DNA of 64,000 nucleotides from NCBI RefSeq assembly GCF_905171775.1, contig NC_053497.1, positions 40,895,781 to 40,959,780 of the forward strand. The letters are read 5' to 3'. The DNA comes from Rana temporaria. Lineage: Eukaryota > Chordata > Amphibia > Anura > Ranidae. Position 1 is the stretch's first letter. Each line of letters starts with the position of its first letter. This document shows positions 11,530-24,300 of this stretch, in pieces. The translations under genes and the position numbers were made by a program. The notes under the pieces were generated by a model. That model saw only the letters and a list, made by a program, of their open reading frames with translations. It had not been told where the DNA came from and did no database searches.

Positions 11530-11999
11530 CAGTAAAACCTTGGTTTGAGAGTAATTTGGTTTGAGAGTGATTTGCAAGACAAGCAAAATGTTTTAAATAC
11601 ATTTTGCCTTAAAAAATCGCTACGAAGAAATAACCACATATGATGCGAAGCCATAAATGAGACAATATGGGTGGTCGTACCGTAAGTAAGTCTCCCCGTC
11701 CTCTAACGGGGAAGTCCTTTATTGGCTAAGTCTGAAGTGGGAAAAAAAATACATTTTGCCTTGATATACAAGCGATGTCTTGATATAAGAGTAGCGTCAT
11801 GTCACAACTGAGTATAAAAAAAGAAGAGGAGCCTCTAAGTGTAGCAATATGGTTACATTTAATGAAGATACAACATTTAGCAACTTATTGCTACACTTAG
11901 AGGTGCCTCTCTTCTCTTTTATACTCTGTAAAAAAATGCTTTGATATACAAATGCTTTGGATTACAATCATGTTTCTGGAACAAATTAAGGTTTTACTG
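11530..11999 (+). mobile_element. Tc1/mariner-type MITE, 470 bp
   Basis: The ends are CAGTAAAACCTTGG and TTAAGGTTTTACTG, with TA following the right end. It matches the copy at 21200-21665 in length and in the phrases GATATACAA and TTTGGATTACAA. An imperfect inverted repeat (about 11815-11925) lies inside. Confidence 0.75.
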
Positions 12000-13171
12000 T
12001 AATATTTGGGGAATTACTACTACTTTTCAGGCTCAAAATTTGCAAAAACCTGAAAAAATGGCTCTGATAGATAATGAGACAAACGGATATGAAATCGTTC
12101 CTTTATTTCAACAGACATCAAAAACTTTATTTGTACTAAAAAAAAAAAACAACACAAAATAACAGTGTCCAAAACGACTATTTACAATGATATAACCATG
12201 CACTGCTCAGTAAACTGTACATTTTATTTCAATGTGTCAATGTAAGAAGCAAACTAAATTAGGAATGCCTTCACCGAGCTCCAACAAAGGATTCTGGGAA
12301 TCAATCAATATGGCCTCCTAGAGGCTATTTGTGAAGGAGAGGGCATACTGAATATAACAGAAAAAGGAGACAGCTGGGATGGAAGTGTTGTAGAATTAAC
12401 CTGTACCTGTCACCTGCAGACAGTGGATATGACAATTGGAACGCTGCTCCGATATTCGATGCATGACTCAGGCCTCAATTACACCAATTATGTCTTCAGT
12501 TTCTTGTGAAGTGATAGGATAAATGCTGAGAAACAATACAGCTCCGAAATAATGGATAGGAGGTGACAGGAACCTTTTTTGTAATATGTGAAAGAAGCAA
12601 AATGGAAAAAGAATGACCTAGATTGGTAGGAAGACCTCCTTCGGCAGGTGGTGATCTACACTTCCAAATTGGGCCAAGCACAAAGAAATGTTGGTTTTCA
12701 AGGGTAGGGTATACATTTTTGCTTGGCTTGTCTTGCAAGCAGTGTTTGGAGCACAAAAGATTGTGTCAACACATTAATGAGGTTCTGCAGTGGACAGTCT
12801 AAATGTCAGTTTGCAGGATATACGGTCACCTTCTGAATGCCTGCTTATTTCCAGCCAAAGGCAAATTTTGCGGTGAAACACAAAGCTGCAACCAAAAGCT
12901 AGCAGTTGCGGCACAGTCCTGTTGACCTCAAATGACCACTTAAAATTGGCACCATGCAAAGCATAGCAGCCACCATGTTCACTTAAAGGTGGGCAGTTTA
13001 GGACCAGAAAGAAACGCAGGTCAGCCACCTATTTTATTGCCCCCCCCCCCCCCCCCAGTGCCTGTGTGAAAGAGGCCTAAAGGTATAGAGGTTTTCATTG
13101 CGGACCTTACATTCTGAAAAGATTATTTTCCTAGCTCAAGCTATGCTGATTGAATGGCTTTAGTACATCAG
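12000..13171. other. Intergenic DNA, no gene recognised
   Basis: It includes an A run near 12140 and a C run of about 17 at 13040. About 12180-13020 has no obvious repeat structure and no convincing coding frame. Confidence 0.4.
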
Positions 13172-13352
13172 CGTGGTGTTCCTATAGGCTCTGGTCCAGG
13201 CACAAAACCAGCCGACCAATCAAAAGCAAGTAGCATGATGACATCACCGTTGTAGGCCTCACCCTACGCGTTTCATCATGGACTGTGTCATCACGCTACT
13301 TGCTTTCGATTGGTCGGCTGGTTTTGTGCCCAGAGTGGAGGCTATAGGAACG
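13172..13352. repeat. Hairpin-forming repeat with an ACGCGTTTC loop
   Basis: Arms 13199-13234 and 13295-13330 are 36 bp with one mismatch. The complementarity continues outward to GGTGTTCCTATAGGC and GGCTATAGGAACGCC. The loop carries CTACGCGTTTCATCATGG. Confidence 0.8.
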
Positions 13353-14346
13353 CCATTCATCTTGTATGCTGAGCTTTTACACTTCACCTTCTTCTTGTAA
13401 GTGCATTACTTACTTTGCTATTAAAAGTTATTTTATTTTACTACACCATAAGAGCACTCTATTTTACTTTTGAGTATAACTGGAATCACATGGACACAGA
13501 ATGGTCGAAGGGAGACCTTAATTCCCCATGTGTTTTGACCACCTATAATCCAGTGGTCAACCTTGTCTGTTTTTTTATTACACTGTTTGGTTTTGGAGGA
13601 GCATGGCACCTCCACTGCTGGTTTCCCGGTCCAGCATCACAGTTCCTGCACCTGTATGCTTTTTCATTACGGATCACTGAGGACAACACTTTAATGCCCA
13701 GTGGATTATTTTGGTGGACTTATTAGCACATTGCATACTTTATCACCTGTTTTCACTGTTTTATGGTTTCATTGAGGAACTTGCTTTCCTCGCCTCGTGC
13801 TTTTTGTTCACTGTATTTAGCACTGCACTACATTTATAGCATTTTGTTCGAGTTTTCTATATCTGGACTCTTCTGAGCGCAGAGTTTTTCCTTTACCAAC
13901 TAAGTTTTAGGTCTTAAAGCAGGGGTTCTGCGGTCAAACGTTTTTTTTTTCTTTAACTGTTTTCATGTAGGCAAGCTTGTACTCGCGTGTTTAAGCTTCC
14001 TACTCCTCCGCAGTCAGAATCGGCAGCTCTGAATAATTTATAAAAATTCCTGCAGGCATTTTCCATTCTGCTTGTGGGCAGCGTGAAGCCCACAAGCAAA
14101 TACTTCCTGGAAGCGAGTAAAATCCCGCGAGATTTCGTCGCTGGGCGGTGTGAATCGTCTCCTGGGAAGCATGACACTGTGCTCCCAGGAGACATTGCGA
14201 ACTAGTCCCAGCAAACACTGGGGCGCTTAGAATTTTAAGACACGCCCATTCCCGCAGGAGGGATACCCGGAAGTGTCTGCAATCAATTGCAGATGCAAAG
14301 TATTTATATGCTAGAAAAAATAATGGATAGCGAAATGTCTATGTAC
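13353..14346. other. Intergenic DNA, probably old dispersed repeat
   Basis: The sequence is T-rich after the hairpin and resembles the stretch after 8640. No coding region was recognised; the plus frame at 13415-13726 has no family-like motif. Confidence 0.35.
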
Positions 14347-14843
14347 TTAAAGCGGGAGTACACCCTAAAAAAAAAATGTTAACATTAGATTGATGCTCAT
14401 TTTGTCTAGGGGAATTGGCTAGTTTTTTTAAAATCGAAGCTGTACTTACCGTTTTAGAGAGCGATCTTCTCCGCCGCTTCCGGGTATGGGTCTTCCGGAC
14501 TGGGCGTTCCTATTTTGATTGACAGTCTTCCGACAGGCTTCCGACGGTCGCATCACGAGTAGCCGAAAGAAGCCGAACGTCGGTGCGGCTCTATACGGCG
14601 CCTGCGCACCGACGTTCGGCTACTTTCGGAAAATCGTGACGCGATGGATGCGACTGTCGGAAGCCTGTCAATCAAAATAGGAACGCCCAGTCCTGCAGCC
14701 CATACCCGGAAGCGGCGGAGAAGATCGCTCTCTAAAACAGAAAGTACAGCTTTGATTTTAAAAATACTACCCGATTCCCCTAGACAAAATGAGCCTCAAT
14801 CTAATGTTAAAAATTAACATTTGTGGGTGAACCTCCACTTTAA
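14347..14843. mobile_element. Full-length palindromic TTAA MITE, 497 bp
   Basis: It runs from TTAAAGCGGGAGTACACC to GGTGAACCTCCACTTTAA. Its halves are reverse complements over roughly 240 bp each, for example CGGCGGAGAAGATCGCTCTC against GAGAGCGATCTTCTCCGCCG. TTAA at each end fits a TTAA target duplication. Confidence 0.8.
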
Positions 14844-14918
14844 TGAGCTGTTCTGGATAAGCTCGAGTTGAGATTTAGGGTGAACCTAAGACAGAGTTTT
14901 TGGGAACCATATTTTTCT

Positions 14919-14924
14919 TTTATT
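14919..14924 (-). terminator. Candidate polyadenylation signal for EXOSC5
   Basis: AATAAA lies on the minus strand 378 bp beyond the EXOSC5 stop codon. It is the first exact hexamer noticed downstream. Transcript evidence would be needed to confirm its use. Confidence 0.35.
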
Positions 14925-15301
14925 CATGACTCTTATAATTTTACAAAAAAAAAAAAACACCATTCATATGCATTGTGCGATTATTTTGGTCGGTCCACTT
15001 TAATTCTGAACTTGACTTTTAAACCAAAGACATACAAAACCCCAGATTATGTCAATTCTAATGTAACCGATGTTCTCCTTTAAGTGCTTCATCACATTAA
15101 CAGATAAAGTGGGCTGTACGTGGGCAGATGATTTGTAAGCCATGGACAGAAGCATATTACAAAAAAAAAAAAAACACTTAGCAAGTATAAAAAAAAATAA
15201 AGGGCCAGGGGAATTCTTTCTAGCATAAGGAAATAAAGGCTAATTCAGATATGTGTACAAAGATTCCTTCCAGGAAAATGCAACTGAAGAGCTCTCCTTG
15301 G

Positions 15302-15394
15302 TCACGATTTGGAATATCTCCTCTTCACAGAGTCCCTGTAGAACTGGAAGATTTTTTGGGCAGAGATCTGGGTAGCGGCAATACACTGCTGGAG
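15302..15394 (-). CDS. EXOSC5: EXOSC5 exon 6 (last coding exon)
   Basis: The acceptor is CCTTACAG. It encodes 30 residues from LQQCIAATQ to RRYSKS followed by TGA (15304-15302). The ending RRYSKS is the same as in mammalian EXOSC5. Confidence 0.95.
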   Translation of the reverse strand, partial: LQQCIAATQISAQKIFQFYRDSVKRRYSKS

Positions 15395-18300
15395 CTGTAA
15401 GGAGAGAGGAAAGCCAGCTATCTGTATTACACATGAAGAAGAAGACACATTATTAAACCCCCAGGCTCCCCGCACCCACCGCCACCCCCTCCCCTGTATC
15501 TACCAGCTCACTTTATGAACTGCCAGAGGGAGCTGCAGCTATTTGTTCAATTTTAATGATTCTCTTAACATCATTTTATTAAATTGTCTCTCACTCTCTC
15601 TGCCTGGGGGGGGCGAGTTCTAACACAGGAGAGTGAGAATCTGTACACATGGAGCAGAGACAAGTGGGAAAGACGAATACCATCAGTTCCTCCCACTGCT
15701 GGGTGATGAGGAAAAAAGGTATGAGGCCAGTTAGATCAACCCACTGCAGGGTGACACCGACAGTAGGTAGTTATGAGACGTGGAGTCTGTCCCTCCCACT
15801 GCAGGGTGACACCAACAGTAGGCAGTTATGAGACGTGGAGTCTGTCCCTCCCACTGCAGGGTGACACCAACAGTAGGTAGTTATGAGACGTGGAGTCTGT
15901 CCCTCCCACTGCAGGGTGACACCAACAGTAGGTAGTTATGAGATGTGGAGTCTGTCCCTCCCACTGCAGGGTGACACCAACAGTAGGTAGTTATGAGATG
16001 TGGAGTCTGTCCCTCCCACTGCAGGGTGACACCAACAGTAGGTAGTTATGAGACGTGGAGTCTGTCCCTCCCACTGCAGGGTGACACCAACAGTAGGTAG
16101 TTATGAGATGTGTAGTCTGTCCCTCCCACTGCAGGGTGACTGACAAAAGGGAGCTATGAGACGTGGAGTCTGTCCCTCCCACTGCAGGGTGACACCAACA
16201 GTAGGTAGTTATGAGATGTGGAGTCTGTCCCTCCCACTGCAGGGTGACACCAACAGTAGGTAGTTATGAGACGTGGAGTCTGTCCCTCCCACTGCAGGGT
16301 GACACCAACAGTAGGTAGTTATGAGATGTGTAGTCTGTCCCTCCCACTGCAGGGTGACTGACAAAAGGGAGCTATGAGACGTGGAGTCTGTCCCTCCCAC
16401 TGCAGGGTGACACCAACAGTAGGTAGTTATGAGATGTGGAGTCTGTCCCTCCCACTGCAGGGTGACACCAACAGTAGGTAGTTATGAGACGTGGAGTCTG
16501 TCCCTCCCACTGCAGGGTGACACCAACAGTAGGTAGTTATGAGATGTGGAGTCTGTCCCTCCCACTGCAGGGTGACACCAACAGTAGGTAGTTATGAGAT
16601 GTGGAGTCTGTCCCTCCCACTGCAGGGTGACACCAACAGTAGGTAGTTATGAGACGTGGAGTCTGTCCCTCCCACTGCAGGGTGACACCAACAGTAGGTA
16701 GTTATGAGATGTGTAGTCTGTCCCTCCCACTGCAGGGTGACTGACAAAAGGGAGCTATGAGACGTGGAGTCTGTCCCTCCCACTGCAGGGTGACACCAAC
16801 AGTAGGTAGTTATGAGATGTGGAGTCTGTCCCTCCCACTGCAGGGTGACACCAACAGTAGGTAGTTATGAGACGTGGAGTCTGTCCCTCCCACTGCAGGG
16901 TGACACCAACAGTAGGTAGTTATGAGATGTGTAGTCTGTCCCTCCCACTGCAGGGTGACTGACAAAAGGGAGCTATGAGACGTGGAGTCTGTCCCTCCCA
17001 CTGCAGGGTGACACCAACAGTAGGTAGTTATGAGATGTGGAGTCTGTCCCTCCCACTGCAGGGTGACACCAACAGTAGGTAGTTATGAGACGTGGAGTCT
17101 GTCCCTCCCACTGCAGGGTGACACCAACAGTAGGTAGTTATGAGATGTGTAGTCTGTCCCTCCCACTGCAGGGTGACTGACAAAAGGGAGCTATGAGACG
17201 TGGAGTCTGTCCCTCCCACTGCAGGGTGACACCAACAGTAGGTAGTTATGAGATGTGGAGTCTGTCCCTCCCACTGCAGGGTGACACCAACAGTAGGTAG
17301 TTATGAGACGTGGAGTCTGTCCCTCCCACTGCAGGGTGACACCAACAGTAGGTAGTTATGAGATGTGGAGTCTGTCCCTCCCACTGCAGGGTGACACCAA
17401 CAGTAGGTAGTTATGAGACGTGGAGTCTGTCCCTCCCACTGCAGGGTGACACCAACAGTAGGTAGTTATGAGATGTGGAGTCTGTCCCTCCCACTGCAGG
17501 GTGACACCAACAGTAGGTAGTTATGAGATGTGGAGTCTGTCCCTCCCACTGCAGGGTGACACCAACAGTAGGTAGTTATGAGACGTGGAGTCTGTCCCTC
17601 CCACTGCAGGGTGACACCAACAGTAGGTAGTTATGAGATGTGTAGTCTGTCCCTCCCACTGCAGGGTGACTGACAAAAGGGAGCTATGAGACGTGGAGTC
17701 TGTCCCTCCCACTGCAGGGTGACACCAACAGTAGGTAGTTATGAGATGTGGAGTCTGTCCCTCCCACTGCAGGGTGACACCAACAGTAGGTAGTTATGAG
17801 AAGTGGAGTCTGTCCCTCCCACTGCAGGGTGACACCAACAGTAGGTAGTTATGAGATGTGTAGTCTGTCCCTCCCACTGCAGGGTGACTGACAAAAGGGA
17901 GCTATGAGACGTGGAGTCTGTCCCTCCCACTGCAGGGTGACACCAACAGAAGAGGGCTATGAGAAGTGGAGCTCGGTACCCCCACTGCAGGATGACACTG
18001 CCAGAAGGGAGCTATGGGACGTGGAGTCTGTCCCTCCCACTGCAGGGTGACTGACAAAAGGGAGCTATGAGACGTGGAGTCTGCCCTCCCACTGCAGAGT
18101 GAAACCAACAAAAGGCAACTATGGGATATGAAGTCTGTTCCCCCACTGCAGGGTGACACCGACAGAAGGGGGCTATGGGACATGGAGTCTGTACCCCCAG
18201 AAGGGGGCTATGGGATATGGAGTCTGTACCCCCAGAAGGGGGCTATGGGACATGGAGTCTGTACCCCCAGAAGGGGGCTATGGAGTCTGTACCCCCAGAA

Positions 18301-21300
18301 GGGGGCTATGGGACATGGAGTCTGTACCCCCTGTGTAGAGTGACACCACCAGAAGGGGGCTATGGGATATGGAGTCTGTACCCCCAGAAGGGGGCTATGG
18401 GATATGGAGTCTGTACCCCCAGAAGGGGGCTATGGGACATGGAGTCTGTACCCCCTGTGTAGAGTGACACCACCAGAAGGGGGCTATGGGATATGGAGTC
18501 TGTACCCCCAGAAGGGGGCTATGGGACATGGAGTCTGTACCCCCAGTGTAGAGTGACACCATCAGAAGGGGGCTATGGGATATGGAGTCTGTACCCCCAG
18601 AAGGGGGCTATGGGATATGAAGTCTGTACCCCCAGAAGGGGGCTATGGGATATGGAGTCTGTACCCCCAGAAGGGGGCTATGGGACATGGAGTCTGTACC
18701 CCCAGTGTAGAGTGACACCACCACAAGGGGGCTATGGGATATGGAGTCTGTATCCCCAGAAGGGGGCTATGGGACATGGAGTCTGTACCCCCAGTGTAGA
18801 GTGACACCACCAGAAGGGGGCTATGGGACATGGAGTCTGTACCCCCCCCCCCCCCTTGCAGGGTGACACCGACACAAGGGGACTGAGATGTGGAGTCTGT
18901 CCCTCCCGCTGCAGGGTGACACCAACACAAAGGGGCGATGGGACACGGAGTCTGTCTCTCCTACTGCAGGGTGACACCGCCAGAAGCCAGCAGCATCTGT
19001 CCTCCCAGTGCAGGGTGACATATCCATGATATATGGAGTCTATCCCTTTCATTGCAGGGTGGTGAAGAGTAACACTATCCTGACCATTACAGGGTGACAG
19101 ACAGAGAAGCTATGAGACATGGTGTCTCTCTCTCCAATCCCTACTGGAGGGTGGCAAAGAAGGGAATTATGAGATATGGACTCCATCCCTCCCATTGCAG
19201 GGTGAGACAAACGCAAAGACATGGAGTCTTTGTCTCCTACTGCCAGGTGACACAGACAGAAAGGCTATAAAGCATGCCATGGTGCCTACACCTCCCCCCT
19301 TCATTTGCGGGTGACACAGGGTATGAATCCTATCCTTGCCACTGCAGGGTGACCCAGAAAGAAGCTTTAAGACATGGAGTCTGCCTTTCCCTCCGCAGGG
19401 TAATACAGAAGGTAGCTGTGACATTGTAGTCTGTCATTGCTACTGCAGGGTGTCACAGGCCAGAGTAAGCATTCTTCTTGAAGCAAGGTGACAGCAGGGA
19501 GCCGGGAGACAGACTCTATGCCATCTGCTCAGGGTCACAATGACAGACGTGAGCTATTGCAGGCAATGATGGCTACCTTGGCGCCGAATACAGAGGTTTA
19601 TGGTCCATGTAATCAGAATTCAGCGGGGAAAATCTATAAGATGTGAGATAAAGCAAGAAAGACTCCAGCAGAGAGAGATTTGTGCAGAGATTACATAGGA
19701 CAGAAAGAGACATTGTGAATGCTATGAATTTTTGGGCACCCCACAGGGACTAGAATAGGTAAAAACATGGCCGGTGCATTATCGCCGAATTCATCAACAG
19801 CTGGATGTCAGATATTTGGCAGAGATTTTTCCAAGATGTAGAGGTGTAGGGGCAGCAGTGTGAGGAATCAGAGGAGCAGGAGAGACGGACCGCAGTATAA
19901 GACAGAGGTCTAAGGGCCACAAAGTGCTGTCAGCAACAGTAGAGGAACTTGGTAGTCTTCGGGTCCATTCACACCTGAAACTGCACATAATTGCACATTT
20001 TTTGATTGCATATTTACATGCATTTGAAGTGCGCTTTGCATGCGTTTGCAGTTCATTTTTCAATGCGTTTTTGGGCTGGGCTTAAAGAGGCATGGTGCAG
20101 TGCATTTGAAGCACGTTTGTAGCGCATTACCTGCAGCAGGCTCTACTTTTTTTTCTTTTAACTGCGCTAAACTGCACTGCAATGATGTGAACTATGCCCA
20201 TAGGATTACCTTGATTTTGGACTGTCTATGCCATGGGTCTTCAAACTACGGCCCTCCAGTTGTTCAGGAACTACAATTCCCATCATGCCTAGTCATGTCT
20301 GTGAATGTCAGTGTGTTACAATGCCTCATGGTATGTGTAGTTCTGCAACAGCTGGAGGGTCTTAGTTTGAGGATCCCTGGTCTATGCCATAGGTGTCAAA
20401 CACAAGGCTGGCGGGCCGAATCCGGCCCTCCAGGCAATTTCATGTGGCACTCGCACCTCCAGCCCTCCTCTAGACCCTTACTTTCTGCTTTTAAGCAATG
20501 CATCCAGCTTCTTCCCAGCAGCAGCATAAGGAAAGGGGGGTGCACTGGGATGTAAGGGAGAGTGGGGGACTCAACTTCTGATGGTGGGGGGGCTCTTGAC
20601 ATCTAATGTAAGGGGAGGGGATGCGCTGGACATCTAATCTTACAAATACAACCGGCACTTTTGAGAGAAATCATAATGCTGATGTAGCCCACGATGAAAT
20701 GGAGTTTGACACCCCTGCTCTATGCAGTTGGAGTGCAGTTCAAAATGCACCCAACTGCATTCAGTGTGAAAGGGTCTTAAAGCAGCCCATAGAGTATATG
20801 ATTTTATTTCCTTCCAAAATGGCTCGATTCCCCATCAACAATGTCAGTGTCGATGGGGGAATTACTCCCCCAGAGCTACTGTCTTCTGCCAGCAGGAAGG
20901 CTTTCTGGCTGGCAGAACACAATGACTACTGCAGGCTATACCTGCGGACAGTAATTGCATCTAAAAAAAAATAAAAATCAACAGGCTGGTTGTATGCAAG
21001 TCAGTCGATGAATCGACTCGGGTACAACTAGATCCCTGCTGAACCGGCCAAGATTCAATCCACCCCAAGAACTACAAGTTCAGTTCAAGCACAGCCTGAT
21101 AGGCTACAAGGGAGGCTTGTGATCACCTGGGTTTGTGGTTACCAGTTTGGGTACATGTGCAGAGACAGAGCTGTGTGATGTCAGTATGGTAGTTATATAC
21201 AGTGGAACCTTGGATTGCGAGTAACGCCGTTAACGACCGTTTCGCAATACGAGTACTGTATTTTTAAAAATCCTAACTCTGTTTGCGAGTGTTGTCTTGC

Positions 21301-24300
21301 AAAACGAGCAGGATTCAGGCCAAAGCGGCGTGCAGTACCGTGTTTGGCCTGAGATGTAAAGGGGGGGGCGCCGGAGCCAAACGGCGCAGATTCCAGCCGT
21401 TCGGAAAGACACGGAAATACTCAGTTCCCGAGCCTTTCCAAGGTCAGCCGAGCTGTCCTCAGGCCTTACCGTCTGTTTCCGAGGATCTCCTGCGCCCCCC
21501 CACACCTCTGGCCGCATGCGGTATTGCATGTCATTGACGTCAATGCAAAACAAATTATTTTAATTTCCATTGACTTCTATGGGGAAACTCGCTTTGATAT
21601 GCGAGTACTTTGGATTACAAGCATTCTCAGGGAATGGATTATACTCGTAATCCAAGGGTCCACTGTAAAGGTAAATGGTATTCTGTGGGTGTTGTATTAA
21701 TGCTGCAAATTAGTAGGACAAATGGATGTAAAAATGTATGCATGGTCAGTACAGGAACAGCACCTAAAAGCCAATGTGTTTGCTTACTATGGACACCTCC
21801 CCACAGATTCGAGCACTCCACCCTCATATACCAATGCCTAGAGATACCCAAGCCACTGCACTGACCACCCCTAAAATGCACATGTGAGGAAGTGAGGGTC
21901 GTGGTTCTAGGTTGACCAGACAATCGTACCATTGGTATGAAGCTTAGGACACAGCACCTGCTAGACCTTAGTGCAGTCCTCCTTCACTTACCTCATCCTT
22001 CCATTTTGCTTTTAAATGTCCTTATTTCTTCTGAGAGATCCTCACTTCCTGTTCTTCGGTCTGTAACTCCACACAGTAATGCAAGGCTTTCTCCCTGGTG
22101 TGGAGTGTCGTGCTCGCCCCCTCCCTTGGACTACAGGAGAGTCAGGATGCCCACCAACACACAGCTCCTTTCTCTATCTGCAACATAGAGAGCGCCCTGA
22201 CTCTCCCGTAGTCCAAGGGAGGGGGCGAGCACGACACTCCACACCAGGGAGAAAGTGTTGCATTACAGCATTTCTGCTTGCACGTGATTGGAGGACTGAA
22301 GTCGGCAGAGCTTCTGCTCTTTTACTAAGCTCTGCTGGAGCAACTGCAGAGTCCATTTGCCTTTAGAAAATGAACCCCACAGTGTTCTCATACTCTACAT
22401 TGCAAAGATGTTTCCATTTTTGCTTTCATATGCAGCTTCTACAAGTGTTCCATTTCATACAGCTCACCATTGACTGACCCAAGAAGTGTCTGCAGCACAT
22501 TGCATTCTCCGAACCACTCAGCAGACCAGTTCTGGGGTCATCTGGAGACTCTGCATTGCTGCGCAGACTGAGAGACTGCCAGAGATCTCATAACTCTTTA
22601 GAGGCCACTCAGTACTGTCCAAAAATACAAAGGATAGCATAATGCAGCACCATGACCATCCAAGCATTGCAATACAATCCATCCATCTGCATAATACAGA
22701 GGAGCCATCCACACTCAGGAGCCAAACACTGCAGATCGGTCACTTTACAGAGCCTGGCATGCTAGGATTATTTGTGCAGATCATAACCCAGCCGGAGATA
22801 TTAATACTATGGTAAGATGCCTGAGCATTAGAAGGAAAGCGGCCTCATCAGTTTAATAAGGAAAGCTGTGTTGGTGTAATAAAAGGAAAAAAAGGAGGTT
22901 CAGCACTCCCAGAAGTTTTCTGTATTAGGAAGAAGTCTGTGTCTTGAGATCAGTGCATTATAGTACTGTGCGTTTTCTACAACATAAAGGTACTAAGAGG
23001 AGGGCAAAGGGTCTGCGTCCTCATATCTGTATTATAGAGGGGTCATTATGTGCCGATGTCTGTGTATTAGGAGTATTGCAATGCCTGTGTATTAGAAGGA
23101 ATGGAGAGCTCTGCATTATGTCTACATTAGGAGGAAGCTTGAACTGCCCTTGTAATAAAAAAAAAAAAGAACTATATACAAATCTTATAACCTTACCTCT
23201 GCAGGTGAATACATGCCTCGGGAGGAAACCATTAACACCTTATTCTCTGTACTCTCTATTGCAAGGGTTAACACTGCACGGCTCTCCTGGAAATAAAACA
23301 TGACATTCAAGATTACAGGCTCAGGTTTTTTTTTCCACTGAATATGGTTTTCACTCTACAGAAAGTTAAAGGCCAACACAAAAACGAGGCTGAGTGGGTG
23401 GGTCCCGGCTCTAGGAACAGCCCAACTGGGTGGCCAAGAAAAGGCTGGGTGGTGTGGGCTTCAAAAAAAGGCCAGGATTTGGTGACCCCTGGCAAATCAT
23501 CATTCGACCCCCAGGTTGAGAACCACTGCCCTAGACCTAAACAAGCAATTAAACTTTTCAGTACAGGTGTAGCCCCCACAACAAGGATAACTTTATAGTT
23601 GCCTAGAGTTTGGCTTTAAATTTGGGGTGCTGAAAAAATTCATCTGACAAAGTCTTACTTTTCTGGCTTCTTGCAAACCCGACTATAATAATCTATAAAA
23701 TCAGAGCTAGAGTTCCCGTTTCCTGCTGATTGCCTAGCTCTATCTCAGATTGTGTGGATGGTAGAAATCAAGCAATTTTCTTTCCTTTAACCTGTGGTTG
23801 CATAATGTATGGCCGGCCTCAAATCGTAAGTAAACCCCCCTATCGGTTTCAGCCAAGGAAGCTGCCATCTTGGCCTCTGTTTAATCTACAACTGCCATGC
23901 TGCTGCACATGTGATCAGTTAGGACACCAGTCATTGGATGGTTTGACAGTTTGGTTAAGAACAACCAATTGGAGTGTTACATTTCCGGCATGGTTTATAG
24001 ATGGGTTTACTTCCGCTTTAAGATGGATACATCATCAGCACATTCAATTACTTGACAAATGCTGTTTAAAAAGTACTTAAAAAAATGTCTGCTTTTAACT
24101 TCTTCAGACCCGCGCTATAGTCGAATGACGGCTACAGCGCGGACCTGAAAATCCAACTGGACGTCAATTGACGTCCGCCCCTTTGGGCATTCCCCGCGCG
24201 CGCTCCAGAGCGCGCAGCGGGGAAATTCTGTGTTGGCCGTGTCCCTTGGACACAGCCAATTACAGTTCGCCGCGAACAGCCAATCAGAGTGGCCATTTGC

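Larger units (their letters stand above)
19958..20780 (+). mobile_element. TTCACAC-ended MITE hosting two hAT MITEs
   Basis: The left end GGGTCCATTCACACCTGA and right end CAGTGTGAAAGGGTCTTA are imperfect inverted repeats. The body is rich in GTGCAGTT/AACTGCAC words. It is interrupted at 20232-20379 and 20388-20717. Confidence 0.6.

Noticed and set aside
13415..13726. 103-codon plus-strand frame as a possible membrane protein
   Set aside because: It lies in T-rich repeat-like sequence, which gives hydrophobic translation by composition alone. No splice or family evidence was found.
15991..17930. Seven identical 63-codon minus-strand frames
   Set aside because: They are copies of the 55-bp satellite read in one frame. 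Their start positions follow the higher-order period.
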